Of a DNA stretch of 64,000 nt, positions 33,051 through 45,055 are shown piece by piece. The DNA comes from Ectocarpus siliculosus. Lineage: Eukaryota; Sar; Phaeophyceae; Ectocarpales; Ectocarpaceae. Within the stretch, counting starts at the first letter, position 1; every line of letters begins with the position of its first letter. The position numbers and the translations under genes are program-made. The stretch lies in the NCBI GenBank assembly GCA_000310025.1, contig FN648557.1, positions 93,560 through 157,559 of the forward strand, read 5' to 3'. The notes under the pieces were generated by a model, which was given only the letters and a program-made list of their open reading frames with translations, was not told the DNA's origin and searched no databases.

Positions 33051-33547
33051 AGTAGACCTCAGCCGCTGTGTGCTTCCCAACATCCACGTACACCTTCTGC
33101 ATGCATCGACGCGCATGGACGTGACATTACACAACACAAACATCTGCCACCCTTTATGCATTCATCAAACGTCATCACATCATGACAAGTAGTTACAATT
33201 GGCCATGCTCACTGCAGATTTACAGCATTCAGATGCCCCATGCCCGCTGCCGCATACGGGCAAATATACGGATTTCCTGCGCACAACCTCGCCAATAAAA
33301 GTAGACCTCAGCCGCTGTGTGCTTCCCAACATCCACGTACACGTTCTGCATGCATCGACGCGCATGGACGTGACATTACACAACACAAACATCGCCACCC
33401 TTTATGCATTCATCAAACGTCGTCACATCATGACAAGTAGTTACAATTGGCCATGCTCACTGCAGATTTACAGCATTCAGATGCCCCATGCCCGCTGCCG
33501 CATACGGGCAAATATACGGATTTCCTGCGCACAACCTCGCCAATAAA
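33051..33547. repeat. Tandem duplication of a 249 bp unit
   Basis: AGTAGACCTCAGCCGCTGTG starts both copies (33051 and 33300). They differ at about three positions (for example CACCTTC versus CACGTTC, and one deleted T). The duplication lies in the 5' part of the Helitron, upstream of its first recognised exon. Short CGCATCTA units follow near 33585-33615. Confidence 0.9.
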
Positions 33548-33673
33548 ATTTCCGCCGCATATTTTGTTTACCCGCATCTACAGTACGCATCTACGCATCT
33601 ACGCATCTACGTATCTACATTTCCGCCGCAATCATATACGCGGCACACACACACACCTCCACTGCCGTTTCCG

Positions 33674-36600
33674 ATGCCGTCAACACGACAATACTCGAGA
33701 GCTCAACAGAACCGACGCAACGAACAACAACGACTTCGACGCGCGAGGAGGAACGAAACACTCAATTGTCGCAGAAATTCACGTGATGGAAGCAGTCGCG
33801 GGGGACAAATTAATGAGCAACATGTCAGACACGACAACGCCCGTCCTAGATCAACATACGTGCGTAGTCCTAACATGTCCACCACCATCTCCCAGTTCTG
33901 GGAACTACCTTTGCTTCGTCCAGAGTGCAACGAAGAACAGAGAGCATTTACGTTGGATGCACGGAACGACATCATCAACACCGCACAATGGGCTGCCAAC
34001 ATCATCGTTGATATTGCTTCCCCATGCCAACACTGCGGTGCTCAGTTGTTCAAAGGTGAGTTTTCCAACTTTGCAATATTCCGGCATATATCCATGAAAC
34101 TGTCAAATTCAATCTCCCCTCACGCCGATCATTTACACTCGTCTGTTCTTATAAGCCACAGCCTACAACTATAGTTAATGACATGCCAACCACCTGTGCT
34201 TCTACAGGTGAATCTCGTGGCATTTGCTGCAGTAACGGACAATTGGTCTTGACACCCCTACCACCGCCACCAAGAGAGCTCGTCCCACTTTATGAAGGGA
34301 ACGCGGAACGATTTCAAAGATTCCGTCGAATGGGTCGCAAATATAACTCATCCTCGAACTTCTGCGCTATGTGCGTCGAAGACGGAGAGTTAAAGAGGAT
34401 GTTTGGACCTCATTTCCTGTCCGTCCAAGGAAGGTGAGACGTTTACACACTGGAATTCACTAAAAATTGTTTGTTTTATTATATAATCCAGCACAGTTTT
34501 TGCGAAGGCTATTGTATGAAGTGTGGTCCGTATATCCTTACATATCGCAGTACGACCTAATAGCAACAGCTGTGCGCATGACACTTTCAACTGCGAAATC
34601 TGTTCGTGCATCCTTTTATTTATTACGCGCAGGACATATCATAACACTCGCGAGGGCGATCACAGCAACATACAGTGGCTACTGCACGACCCGGCGTACA
34701 CTTCAGAAGACATGGACGATACAGTTTTGCGAAGACTGTTGAAGGGACTGCGATCCGTTTCCCCTTACATTTCGCGACTACGACTCGCCCATAGCAACAG
34801 GTGTGACCATGACCCTTTCTACTGTGAAATCACAAATACATCTACATGCTATGCTATCAGTCTATCGTTGCTCTACTGCCGTGCCAGCTGTTCCTTAAAC
34901 TGTTATGTATCGCGTGTTGTTATGTATCGCGTGTTTATTGGTTGTGCACAGACGCAGACCTGACACGGTGTCTTTCTCCACACCCATGGATCCGACTCGA
35001 GAGATGATTTCCGTCGACACGCGAAGTCGTGGAGTTCTTCCACGAGACCGCAAAACGATGACCATCGCCCTCACCGGAGACAAGGAGTACTTGCATTGCT
35101 GTGACCAAGACTACTTTCCCTTAACATTTCCTTTATTGTTTCCCCACGGGAAAGATTGCGGATGGCACCCTGACCTTGTCAGCACTACCGGAAAAAAAAT
35201 CACAATGCTTCAGTGGGTTACACAGTTGTTGCTCACCGAGTCACGCTTTCAGAGACTCGGCCCCGTCGTCAACGAGTTCCTCATCGACGTCTTCAGCTGC
35301 ATCGAGGATGAACGTCTCGCCTTCCACGCCAACAACCAAGATAAATATACCTCGTCCCTGCACAACGCATCTGGGCAACATCGTCTTCCGCGCCACGTCA
35401 TCAACGGAACGACATCAGCAAGCCGTTGCATAATACCCGCATCCTGCACCAGCGGCTTCGCACATAAAGCGAAAAAAGCGACGGAGGGTATGGCCATCCT
35501 CCGTCACTCGGGACCTCCGGACTACTTCATCACGTTCACATGCAACAAGGTAAACCCTATGCTGTATTTGTCTCCGTTTGCATCACCGCATAAAACAGTA
35601 CATGATCTAATGTCATCCACCAACGACTTCATTTCCGGTAAAACATGTCTTTTTGATGTATCACTGTATGCATTCCAACCATTTACGCCCTGATGTATTT
35701 ATCTCCGCTTTGTGACGCAGAACTGGCCAGAGATTGAACGAGAACTTCACCCGGGACAAACAGCCTTCGACCGACCAGCTTTATGCCCCAGAATATTCAA
35801 ATTGAAGCTTGACGCGCTCATCAAGGTAACTTCATCCCCGCACCCTGTAGTTCAATATCTTGCGTGACATATCCACCATGCGCATGCAAACATATTCCCG
35901 CTCCGTCATACATCCCTAATATATTTCTCTCATTCGACTCCATTGTTTTCTTTCGCCAGGTTCTTCCCAAGGTTCTAGGATCCGTCGTGTACCACCTAGG
36001 TGTCATCGAATTTCAGGTGACGTTCGTCTGCATATGCCACACGTCGAAACCAATCGCCACGTCCTTCCCAATATGAAACTCTGTCGTGTACCATCTGGTG
36101 TTCTCGAAGTTCTAATGACGTTCATGTTCATATTATGACACGTCAACCACCAATATAGCACTCTTTGCCGGATCCAACCTCGACTATGTTTCTTTCCTAC
36201 CACCTTCGCATGTGCGCCCTTCACGAACGTCCAGAAGCGAGGCCTTCCGCATGCGCACATCATCGTCAAAGGTGCGACAATTTCCTTGCGTAAAACCCGT
36301 GCGCATACTCTCAGTGCCATGCATTCACAACAATTTTGCGTCCATATCAATTCGTAAACCAGGAATCACCACATCGTATAGCTCGCCATTCCAAAATGAT
36401 TCCATCTTGAACTCCAAAGTGCACGGTCAACCGTTCTTCTTGCAGTGTCCGAAGAACACGCCCCGAGGACCGCATCGCGCGTTGACGCCATTGTCAGAGC
36501 TACATGGCCAGACCCTGTCACCGAACCTGAACTGCACAACATCGTCCAAACCTTCATGACGCACAAGGACTGCAAAAAGCACCATCGATCGGGTGTGTTA

Positions 36601-38672
36601 CAGGGACGGTCAAACAACGTGCTCCAAGAGGTTTCCTAAACCTCCTCAGAGCGTTACAACTTTCGGCTCCAGAGGTTACCCGCTATACAAACGGTCCGAA
36701 CAAGACACCGACATTGTTCCCTACAATGCCATTCTTCTACTCCTTTTCTTCGCCCACATCAACATCGAAGTGTGCACCATGGCCAACATCATCTCCTACG
36801 TATACGCGTGAGTGCTTTGATAAAAATTCATTGCAATGTGATGTCTTTTCGTTGCGAATGTTTCCTGCGCATCCACACTGCTTTCTCCTGACACAACCCT
36901 CTTAAAAACGGTCAACTGCATTCAAGGTACATTTACAAGCCTTCGGATCGTTCGGACTTCGCCATAACGGAATCACGACGCAATCACGTCGACACCATCA
37001 AAGACTGGAAATCACTCAGATGTTTGACAGCGACAGAAGCCGCGTGGAAATGCATCATCAAGCAAATGCATTTCCGACAACCATGCGCTGAGGGTAAGAA
37101 TTTCATGAAGATATCGCTTATTCATTCGCCCGCACACATGTATTATAATGCACGAAACAAAATTGTCATCACACGTATCCGACCACTTTTAACGAGTCAA
37201 AGCGTCATGGCGTGGAAGCATATCACAGACATCCGTAACTCACAACATTCACCAACAACATATGCATTTCCAGGAGTGCTCTTGCACAGCGAACGGGACG
37301 CTACACACGTGAGGCGTGACGGGTCAGTTCCCAAGCCCAGTTCATTAGAAAGATACTTCCACCGCCCGCTGGACATCATCTTCGATACCATGGACATCAT
37401 CACCTACCTATCTAATTTCGGCATGTCCTCTTCACCACCTGCGTACGCTGATGGTCACCACTGGGAAGAGAACAAATGGCCGGACGACAATCACGCACTG
37501 CTTGTGTACCGTCGACGAGCTACAACCAAGGTATGCCCAATTGCCGTTTCTCATCGTTCGAATTAGCCTAACACGCCTTATCCAAACATTATTGTTGCTA
37601 ACAACATACATTTGTCTCCCTCTCATTCTTCATCATACTCAGATTACGAAAATATACTTCTTGGCTGCGCCCAAACCCACAGAAGGGGACGTGTGGTATT
37701 TATGGCTGCTGTTGAAGCGTGGAGGGTGTACCCCAAGAAGCTTTCTGGAAGCAAGAACCCACCGCGACACGACATACGAATCTTTCAAAGACACCTGCCG
37801 TGCCCGCGGCCTTCTGGATGACCCATTAACTCAAGAATCATCTCTGTGTTTGCAAGAAGCAATCGAAAACAATGCTTCACCTCGTCAACTTCGGAGTCTA
37901 TTCATCCTGCTCGTCGTCGGTGCAAAGCCGGTTGCTGCTGCTTTCGACACATACCACACGCACATGATGGAGCCGGCATGGATAGAGAACCACCCGAGCG
38001 AGACCGCCAGACTTTTGAAACTGTTACAATGTCTGCAACGGCACCTTCTCGCTGAGGGATGCAAAAGCGTCCAACATCTAGGGCTTAACGTGCCTGAGGG
38101 ATTTGTTTTAGAGGACTCCGAGCTTCAGAGGGCCCGAGTTGCTCAACTATTGGATCATCGTGACAAGGACGTCGACACCGTCTTGCGTGAGTTGGCTATG
38201 TTCACGGATGAGCAACGACTTGTTTTCGACACCATCGTCAACGCTTGCCAATCGGATGAAGCCTACACGTTCGACATCAAAGGGCGTGCCGGCACAGGAA
38301 AAACGGTACTGATGAACGCCATTTCTGCGCAAGTTCGGCTTAACAATCATCTCACCGCCCCTGCTGCATCAACCGCAAACCCATCAAACAAGAACCCATG
38401 GATGGGATCGGCTCCTCAGCGGCCAAAGCGTCCACTAACACCAAGCGCGAGCGCAAGGGTAACGGTAAGTCCAAGGACAAAGCCGTCCACCACGACAGCG
38501 ACGACGACGAGGAACCTTCGTCTGCACCCGAGCCTGACATCATATCCATCGACGACAACAGCGACGAGGAACACCCGACTTCTTCATCATCCAGCGAGGG
38601 TGAAGCTTCGTCATCCGGCGAGGAAGAAGCTTCGTCGTCCAGCGACGACACGTCTTCCGATGAAGAAGATTG
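33674..38672 (+). CDS. Helitron Rep/helicase gene, 11 exons, frameshifted and truncated
   Basis: Exons read by eye are 33674-34055, 34208-34433, 34638-34800, 34952-35549, 35721-35825, 35960-36016, 36235-36271, 36446-36807, 36927-37093, 37274-37530 and 37643 to the end. The N-terminus has CQHCGAQLF and ends CAMCVE, like the zinc region of Helitron proteins. Exons 4-9 form the Rep domain: PDYFITFTCNK, NWPEIERELHPGQTAF, the HUH motif KRGLPHAHIIVK in a 37 bp exon, INIEVCTMANI and the two-Tyr block SYVYAYIYK restored across the 36807/36927 splice. Exon 11 starts the Pif1-type helicase (IYFLAAPKPTEGDVWYLWLL, SPRQLRSLFI) and reaches Walker A, GRAGTGKT (38282-38305). Soon after (about 38345) helicase similarity stops and an acidic Ser/Asp/Glu tail in another frame (38398-38673) follows, so most of the helicase is deleted. 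The A-run at 36574-36578 carries a one-base frameshift. The product cannot be active on its own. Confidence 0.8.
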
Positions 38673-39364
38673 ATTCTTCTTTAGCCGCCCGACGGCGGGG
38701 GGTTGGACACAGCATCAGGATTTGGACGTCACTCGCCCGGCGGTGGCCCGTACGTTTTCGTTGCATACCTACGTAGGTGCTTCGTATGTACTCCTTACTG
38801 TAGAGTCGGTACTTGCCGAGGTGCGTATATGAGTGCGCGCGTTTTCCTTGTAAGTTTTTTTCGCTTTCTTTCGCTGTAGCATAGCAATCGGGATTTTCTG
38901 CTTTTTGCCCTTCCATCTTCAGGGCTTTTCCGATTCTTTCTTGCACGATTGCGATTTTGTTTTCGAAGTTTTCACGACATCATCTTCGTCACTTTCTTTC
39001 TACACCGGGTAGCACCGTTTTCTTGCTCTTTTCACCATTGATTCTTATCAAGGAGCGCATTACACTCACCACCAATACTCCGTTGCAGAAACAAAAGTGC
39101 GGCGTCACCGATGACTCTTTCCGAGTCATTCATCCGCCTGCCCATCCTGCATACTTTCCAATGATCTTTTCATTAAATTATGGGGATTACACATTCATCG
39201 CCCCTCATAAGTCACTGCGCTTCAATTGCAGTCGTGAACAAAGTCGCGGGATGTATCATCATTGCCCACATCCTCCTTTAATAGACATAACCTGCATCCT
39301 CCTTTCTATTTCCAGCACTTCACATCCACAAGTCATTCATTGACCTTCTTCGTGCGTATATCCG

Positions 39365-39408
39365 GGTGGCCGTCCCGCCGCCTACGGCGGGCGGCCACCT
39401 TACCCTAG
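39365..39408 (+). other. Helitron 3' terminal hairpin and CTAG end
   Basis: GGTGGCCGTCCCGCCG pairs with CGGCGGGCGGCCACC across a CCTA loop, with one unpaired base. Five bases later CTAG closes the element. In this class the hairpin acts as the terminator of rolling-circle transposition. Confidence 0.8.
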
Positions 39409-39553
39409 TACCCCCTAAAGATCTACTGTCTATCAATGTGTAACCAACACTCTCCCTTCTTCCCCTCGCTGCCTCGGCAAGGTTTTGCTTAGGCATGACC
39501 CAAAGCGAGGGGGGGGGTCTTTCTAGACTCATCCTCAAGGGACCGATACCTTC

Positions 39554-39820
39554 TTGCTACGGCGCACCCGCCGCAAGGCGTGCGTAGTGGTGGAGTTGGG
39601 TCGGCACTGGTGCGTCAGGTACAAAGGTGCAGATGCGCGGGCCTCGAGGCCGTCGGTGCAGGCAGCAATGCCCATCTCATCTTTGTGCGCGGAGGCAGAC
39701 GCCATCAGAAAGGTGGACGGGCACTATGTACACGGCCCTATGCTTGCTAGAGGGAGCTGTACTGTCTCAGTAACCTGGTTTTGCCATCAAATGAGGAGGG
39801 GACAGGTGGTGACGAGCTGA
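39554..39820 (+). CDS. Weak hypothetical reading frame
   Basis: The frame lies just right of the Helitron end. It has mixed composition (KACVVVELGRHWCVRYKG, AMPISSLCAEADAIRKVDGH) without a recognised motif or splice support. It could be an exon of the host locus into which the Helitron inserted. Confidence 0.2.
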   Translation: MLRRTRRKACVVVELGRHWCVRYKGADARASRPSVQAAMPISSLCAEADAIRKVDGHYVHGPMLARGSCTVSVTWFCHQMRRGQVVTS

Positions 39821-40844
39821 CTGGGCTGGTTGACCCTTCGGCGCGAGAATTTTCAGACCAAGAACCCTAAGTGCAACGAGGGAGAAAGCGAGGAACCGAC
39901 TGGGAAGGACAGACTGGGAAGGACAGCAACGAGAGCGTGTACGAAGCGGAGCGGGTCGAATTTGGTCGTGCTAGGACTGGCCACAGCGACACCGGAGAAG
40001 CGGCACCGGAGCAGCGGCACCGGAGCAGCAGCAGCGGAACCGGAGCATGCGGACGGCATCGAACCGTGTCGCACGGACAAACATCTCTTGTGTTGTCAAT
40101 TATTTTCCGTTTTTTTTTCCTGAATATAGGTGTTAGGTGTGTGTAATGACGTCACTGGTTTTGTAGAGAGACGCGGCAGAGATGGCGCGGATAACCCGGG
40201 TGCCTTAATTGTGTACCTGCATCGTGGAAGACCCCTTCAATGTGGAACGATTCCTAGTCAGTGCCGATGTTTACACTGCTGTGTCTAACACAGATGATCT
40301 GGATAGATTCGGGCGATTGTCAATTGCAATGATGGCTTTGGTTGGTTGTTCTTCTTCATTGTGTGTCCACGGGACCATTCTGACAGCACTTCAGACAGCA
40401 GCTGCATGCCCCGAGCTTGTTGTGCACCATACACCATGGTGTTATTTTGTACAGACAGCACTTCAGACAGCAGTACGCTGTAGTCGACAAACATTCATTT
40501 TGGTGAAGTGCGGGACAAGGGGGGTGATGCCGCCTGCTGTAGGCGAATTGTAGTGTGTGGGCGTGTAGTTCAGTTGTGAGCACGCAAACGTGCTGCAGGG
40601 ATTGATTGTAGGTGTACCTCCTCGGGCTTGTGTACCCTTTTCTTGCTAATAGTGTGCGCGTGTTCTTTAGATCTTCCGATGGCTTTAGCATTTTTGTGAC
40701 CACGGGCCGAGTCTTTGCTAGATTTTGGGATTAGCAACTGACACGAGTTTAATGTGAAGAAAAACAACAACAAGTCTCGTGCAATGGGCCATGCGTCTTG
40801 AGGAACCCCTCTCTCAGCGTGTGTTAATTGTGTTGTATCCCAGG
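39821..40844. other. No gene seen
   Basis: The stretch contains a short GCACCGGAGCAGCG-type tandem near 40000-40040. GACAGCACTTCAGACAGCAG is repeated exactly at 40380 and 40456. No exon is supported. Confidence 0.5.
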
Positions 40845-40895
40845 GATGTCCCATGGGACGTCCCACGTGGGCTCCCAATAATGTAAGTACCCCCC

Positions 40896-42517
40896 GGGTT
40901 TCCGATAGACAATGAAGCCAAATTCTAATTCGACTGGTACAAAATGAACACCAGTATATTCTATCTGCTCTTCGAACAAACCTTCCTTTTATTTTGTTTT
41001 CTTTCGAATTGCTTCATTATTTCTTCGGTTTCTAGGCTACGTGTTGGGGAGAGAGACGCACGAAACGCTCATCGTCTCTCCGGCCGCGTTAGCTGCGAAG
41101 GCCGGTGTCAACTCTTACAAATCCATCTCTCTCCCCATAAATACTAGCCGGGGGACTACGACTGCAACCGCAGGAGTCCCAAAACTGACCAAGTCCTCAA
41201 ATGGTACACACCATTCTACAACACCCACATCGAGGTCAGTTTCTGGACGACTACCGACTAACTCAACTATGCGTTCCCCATACGGTCCCCTCCCCCGGCT
41301 GTCTCAATACACTCCTGCTGCCGTCTGTAAGTTCCGTGACACTCGCCGCGAATCCTCTACATTGTTCCGCGCATACGGCTTGTAGGCATTCCACCTCCAC
41401 TTCCCTTCTCTCTGAATCACTCGTTCTGCGATGTCTCCGCCCGATGCAAGAGCCGTCGCGTCTCCAATTCGCAACGAGTGCAACGCGTACTCCTGGGGGT
41501 TACGCCCCGACTTCGCTACCACTTCTCTTACTGCACGGAGGGCAGCACTATACTTCACTACTCTCACTGCTCTTCCACTACGGTACGGAGCCAACGGAGC
41601 GGAGTCAGGCAACGTCGCATGACACGACAATAGCTCCACCACAAGAGCCACCGCGCCGCCGCGTGCTCTCACACCTGACTGCGGTCCGGTGACTTCGTCT
41701 CGCGTACGAACCCGTATGTTGCCTTCTGCTCTTGATCGGCCTTGTGCCCTCTAAACCTCATTTCGACACGGTCTGCTCTACGACAGTGACTAAAGTCTAG
41801 TTGCGTCCCCCGTCGGCAAACAATGATTTGTCCACCCTCGTAAGACGGTGTGCCTCATGCACCCTGCCCGCGTCATTCGCGAACACCTCATCAGACCGTG
41901 TGATGAAGAGGTAGGACAGGCACAGACACAGCCACATCACTCTGCCCCCTTCCCCCCAGTTCTGCCTTGCGCTTTCCCCGTCCAGCGGCATACGCCATAA
42001 CACAGGCAGGCGCACACGGCGTACCGTCCCCATAGCCACGTGGTTCCTCGCCATCCCCCTTAGCGCACATTTCAACATCGGAGACGACAAGTCTAGCTCG
42101 ACCGAAGCTTCCAGCCTACAAGTATGAAAATGTTGCACAGCCGTGAGTTTTCCGGATATTGTACTCGCTAGGTTACCCTCAGACTCGAGGGTCCCGAGCG
42201 CGCGCTGGTCGCTTCCCCAATGCTTGCGCCGCGTCCCGTCCCGTCCATTATCTAAACTGCCGCCGCTACTGCGTTAGGCGGCTGCTGCTATCCTTCCGTT
42301 GCTTCACGCGCTCTGTAGCTCTCACACGTTACCCGACTTTGCTACAGCCCCTGCGTGGACTCGATCACGGAATGACATCCCCACCTATAGACTACAATAA
42401 TAAATCCAAACACCGTGACCCTGGGTTTCCGATAGAAAATGAAGCCAAATTCTAATTCGACTGTTACAAAATTAACACCAGTTTATTCTATCTGCTCTTC
42501 GAACAAACCTTCCTATT
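40896..42517. mobile_element. Tyrosine-recombinase element flanked by ~95 bp direct repeats
   Basis: GGGTTTCCGATAGA and the following ~85 bp at 40896-40990 recur in the same orientation at 42423-42517 with about five differences. Between them lie two arms shared with the deleted copy at 7.19-7.68 kb and, on the minus strand, a broken tyrosine recombinase. Direct repeats around a recombinase suggest a DIRS-like or circle-integrating (Crypton-like) element. No reverse transcriptase was seen, which argues against a complete DIRS element. A fragment of palindromic satellite abuts the left repeat at 40845-40895. Confidence 0.65.
41304..42250 (-). pseudogene. Tyrosine recombinase, broken by two frameshifts
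   Basis: On the minus strand the first block (about 42250-41797) contains STISGKLTAVQHF, typical of the N-terminal core-binding region, then MARNHVAMGTVRRVRLPVL and LSYLFITRSDEVF, which carries the first catalytic Arg. A second block in another frame (about 41812-41690) has EMRFRGHKADQEQ. The third frame (41672-41304) has LHSLRIGDATALASGG (the His-x-x-Arg box) and GKWRWNAYKPYARNN (Trp plus catalytic Tyr). The R-H-R-W-Y set is thus present, but spread over three frames. The gene lies in the part of the element that is missing from the 7.2 kb copy. Confidence 0.7.
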
Positions 42518-42850
42518 ATTTTTTTCTGTGATGAAGAACGAGAAAGTCCGTCGTCAGAGCCAGCCTGCAGCACGCGCCCTGGTTAACGTTGTGGAGGACG
42601 TGCGACCCGGCGGTTATCTGGCGCGAAGGTGACAACTGCCCGATAGTATAGCCGTTTTCATGGTGTCTGCGAACAGTTTGGGTGGTGCTCGTGTGGGTTT
42701 ATGGGTCCGAGGAAGTGGCCTCACAACTTGCTCTCATTTGCAAGCGCGCGCACGCTTTTGCCCGAGCTCATTCCTTCTCATCCCCCTCTCGTGCTCCCTT
42801 TGGACCCCGTTTTCTCACTCTCCGCCTCTCCATCTTCTTTACTCGTCGCG

Positions 42851-43348
42851 ATGTCCTCCGCCCGCTGCGTCCAAGGTCGTTCTGCGGCGAGGGGTGTCCA
42901 TTCCGAGGTCAACGCGAATGAAGCCCATCATCACCAAACCCGTGGGCGCACGGCCGCCAAGGCCACCAAACCCTCGTCCAAGTCCTACACGACTCCGAAG
43001 GAGAAGGGTTGTAAGACCATCGTCCGGAAGAAGAGGCAAGCGCCATCCTTGGTGAGTCTCACGTGTTGTCTCCGAATATATCCTGCATCGTTTGGAATGT
43101 ATGGGCGCATGGGCGCATGCGCATGCACCCATTTTGCCTTTTTTTTCGCGTTTTGTTTTTAGGTCCGCCCTGTCGTTCGTTGCTCTCCCTTCTCACTTCA
43201 AGTACAATCGACGGCTGTGGCCGTTGTCGCTGTCTTGGGCCCCATGGCACCCACCCAGTGCATCCGGGCTCTGCACCCCGTCAGCGTTGCATTCATTCAT
43301 TGCTTTCGCCCGCACCTCGCACGCTGTTTCATTGTTTTCAAGCATTGA
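42851..43348 (+). CDS. Small basic two-exon protein, unknown function
   Basis: Exon 1 (42851-43051) is exactly 67 codons, starts MSSARCVQGRSAARGVH and is rich in Lys, Arg, Ser and Thr (KATKPSSKSYTTPKEKG, VRKKRQAPSL). It ends at a consensus GTGAGT donor. A 111 bp intron ends in a poly-T tract and AG. Exon 2 (43163-43348) continues in phase 0 with VRPVVRCSPFSLQVQ and CFIVFKH and stops at TGA. The total is ~128 residues. The basic N-terminus could bind nucleic acid. The 3' part is less convincing, and the exon may instead splice onward to a segment near 43353-43430 (HIPVPKAAARIHALRNLP). Confidence 0.45.
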
Positions 43349-45055
43349 TCAGTAGCCACATCCCCGTGCCCAAGGCAGCTGCTCGCATCCATGCTCTCCG
43401 CAATCTACCATCGACCGTGCTGCAGTCATCCAAGTGTGCGCACACAGAGAAATGGATTATTGTCCGTATATGCACGGTCTTTCTCTCTCCTCTCTCTCCC
43501 TCTCTCTACCCCTTACTATACGTAGAAGCGGGTTTTTGTGTTTCGATCTTGAGTCGTCAGGTCGTCACCCGTCTGTGTGTGTGTTGTTGGCGGGTATAGA
43601 CACCGCTGTCGCGTTGTATCGCCTCCTGTCGTTTCGTCACTCATGGCAATCTTCTTCCTGTCTTCTAGTTCGAACGATTACGCATTTGCTCATGCGGGTA
43701 TAGTCTCTGCTGGTGTTTCGGAGGTGTCGTTGGCATAGCCCGTCGGTCAAGATTGTCGTCCGGGTGGATGTTCCCTTTTGATTTCGTCTAGGCTAGTTTA
43801 CGTGGGAAACTCATATCGGGTACATATTCGGTGAAAAGCTGCGACATTAAAGAGCCGGTCAACATCGTTCAAAACACATCAACTTTTGAACACGAACGTC
43901 GGGAAAAGCATGCCACACACAAACAACATCTACCCCCATGCCCACGTCTCATCGATCGTGTATTTTACGGGAAAAACGAAGTAGATGCATGTTGGAATCG
44001 CTTCCTTAAGCGAGGCGGCGCAAGCCGCCGAAACCCCTTGTAGGTTTTACATGTGACGAAGAGCGTGTGGTATCTTATGCAACCTATGCCAGGTGCTCCG
44101 TATAAGCAGAGGATGGCATGTGTTGTGCCCCTCAAGTACGTCCTGTAGCGCCTGAACAGCGGTGACAGGTAATACGTGCACACCACACACAAGAATGCAT
44201 GCACACCCACATGTAAGGTAGATAGAATCCGCGTCGGTGCTCCGTGGGGTTGTTCCAAGCGCGAGTGAAAGAGTTAGAACATTCAAAGGTACGGCATTGG
44301 CGTCCCTTCAGCCGGAGAATCCGGCAACATGCACTTGATTCTTTCCAAATCGGAAATCAACGGTGCCGCACCCCGGGGAGGGGATGAACTTTGCATCTGA
44401 GTTGCGCGCCCGGAGTACGTACAAACAGGGGGGGGGGGGTCGGATTTTTCCTGCCATTGAATACCCCTGGTAATGATATAACCCGGGGGGAGAACTGCAA
44501 CCTCGACACACATCCACATATTCTGTGTTCCCGCAATGGACAATAAATGCGAAGTATGCATACTAGCATCCAATCCGATCGATACGGCCATGTGCCTTCT
44601 TTTCTTTTCGCTCCCGGCAGTCGAATGGTATTGGATACAGTATTCCGCGGCGTCCACATAGGAATTGCAATATATAAACCATGCATTTTACAAGGACACA
44701 GGGCTTCCACTCAGGAGTTTGGTTTCTTGATTCCCACGGGGTTCGCAAGAGGACATGGTCGATGTTGGCCCCCGGTTGTATCTCCGATTCGATGGTCACC
44801 CAACAAGTTCATCTCTTGCACAGATGTATGCGAGTCCATTGCTTTCTCCCTCTGCCTAAAAGGCCGTTTCCTACAGCAACGAAAATCTCGGACAAAAAAT
44901 GCGCAATTTCCTGCTTGATGACTTCTTTGTTTCTGCAGGAGTTTTAAATTTGGGGTGGGCCGTATCTCACGTTCTGGGTGTAGATCGTCATGGCTGGCCC
45001 GAGATGGTTCATTTGTTCAAATAAATAGCGCCGGCAAAGTTCCCGCCCACAGCAT
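43349..45055. other. Mostly non-coding; solo MITE end and CT-rich tract
   Basis: There is a CT-rich tract at 43484-43512. A small hairpin GGCGGCGCAAGCCGCC lies at about 44011-44026. GTGTGGTATCTTATGCAACC at about 44066 is a solo MITE end. No supported exon apart from a possible short one at 43353-43430. Confidence 0.5.

Larger units (their letters stand above)
32820..39408 (+). mobile_element. Helitron (rolling-circle transposon), intron-rich, internally deleted
   Basis: The right end is well defined. A hairpin (arms 39365-39380 and 39385-39399, loop CCTA, one bulged base) is followed after five bases by CTAG at 39405-39408 and then T, as expected for the CTRR terminus with A^T insertion. The left end is uncertain; TCTATATCACGATTCGGCTA at about 32825 resembles Helitron 5' ends but is preceded by G instead of A. 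Between them is one plus-strand Rep/helicase gene in 11 exons. There is no target duplication, as expected for the class. Confidence 0.75.

Noticed and set aside
43831-44043. Short plus-strand frame before the solo MITE end
   Set aside because: It has no splice sites or motif and its end falls in a small GC hairpin and MITE sequence.
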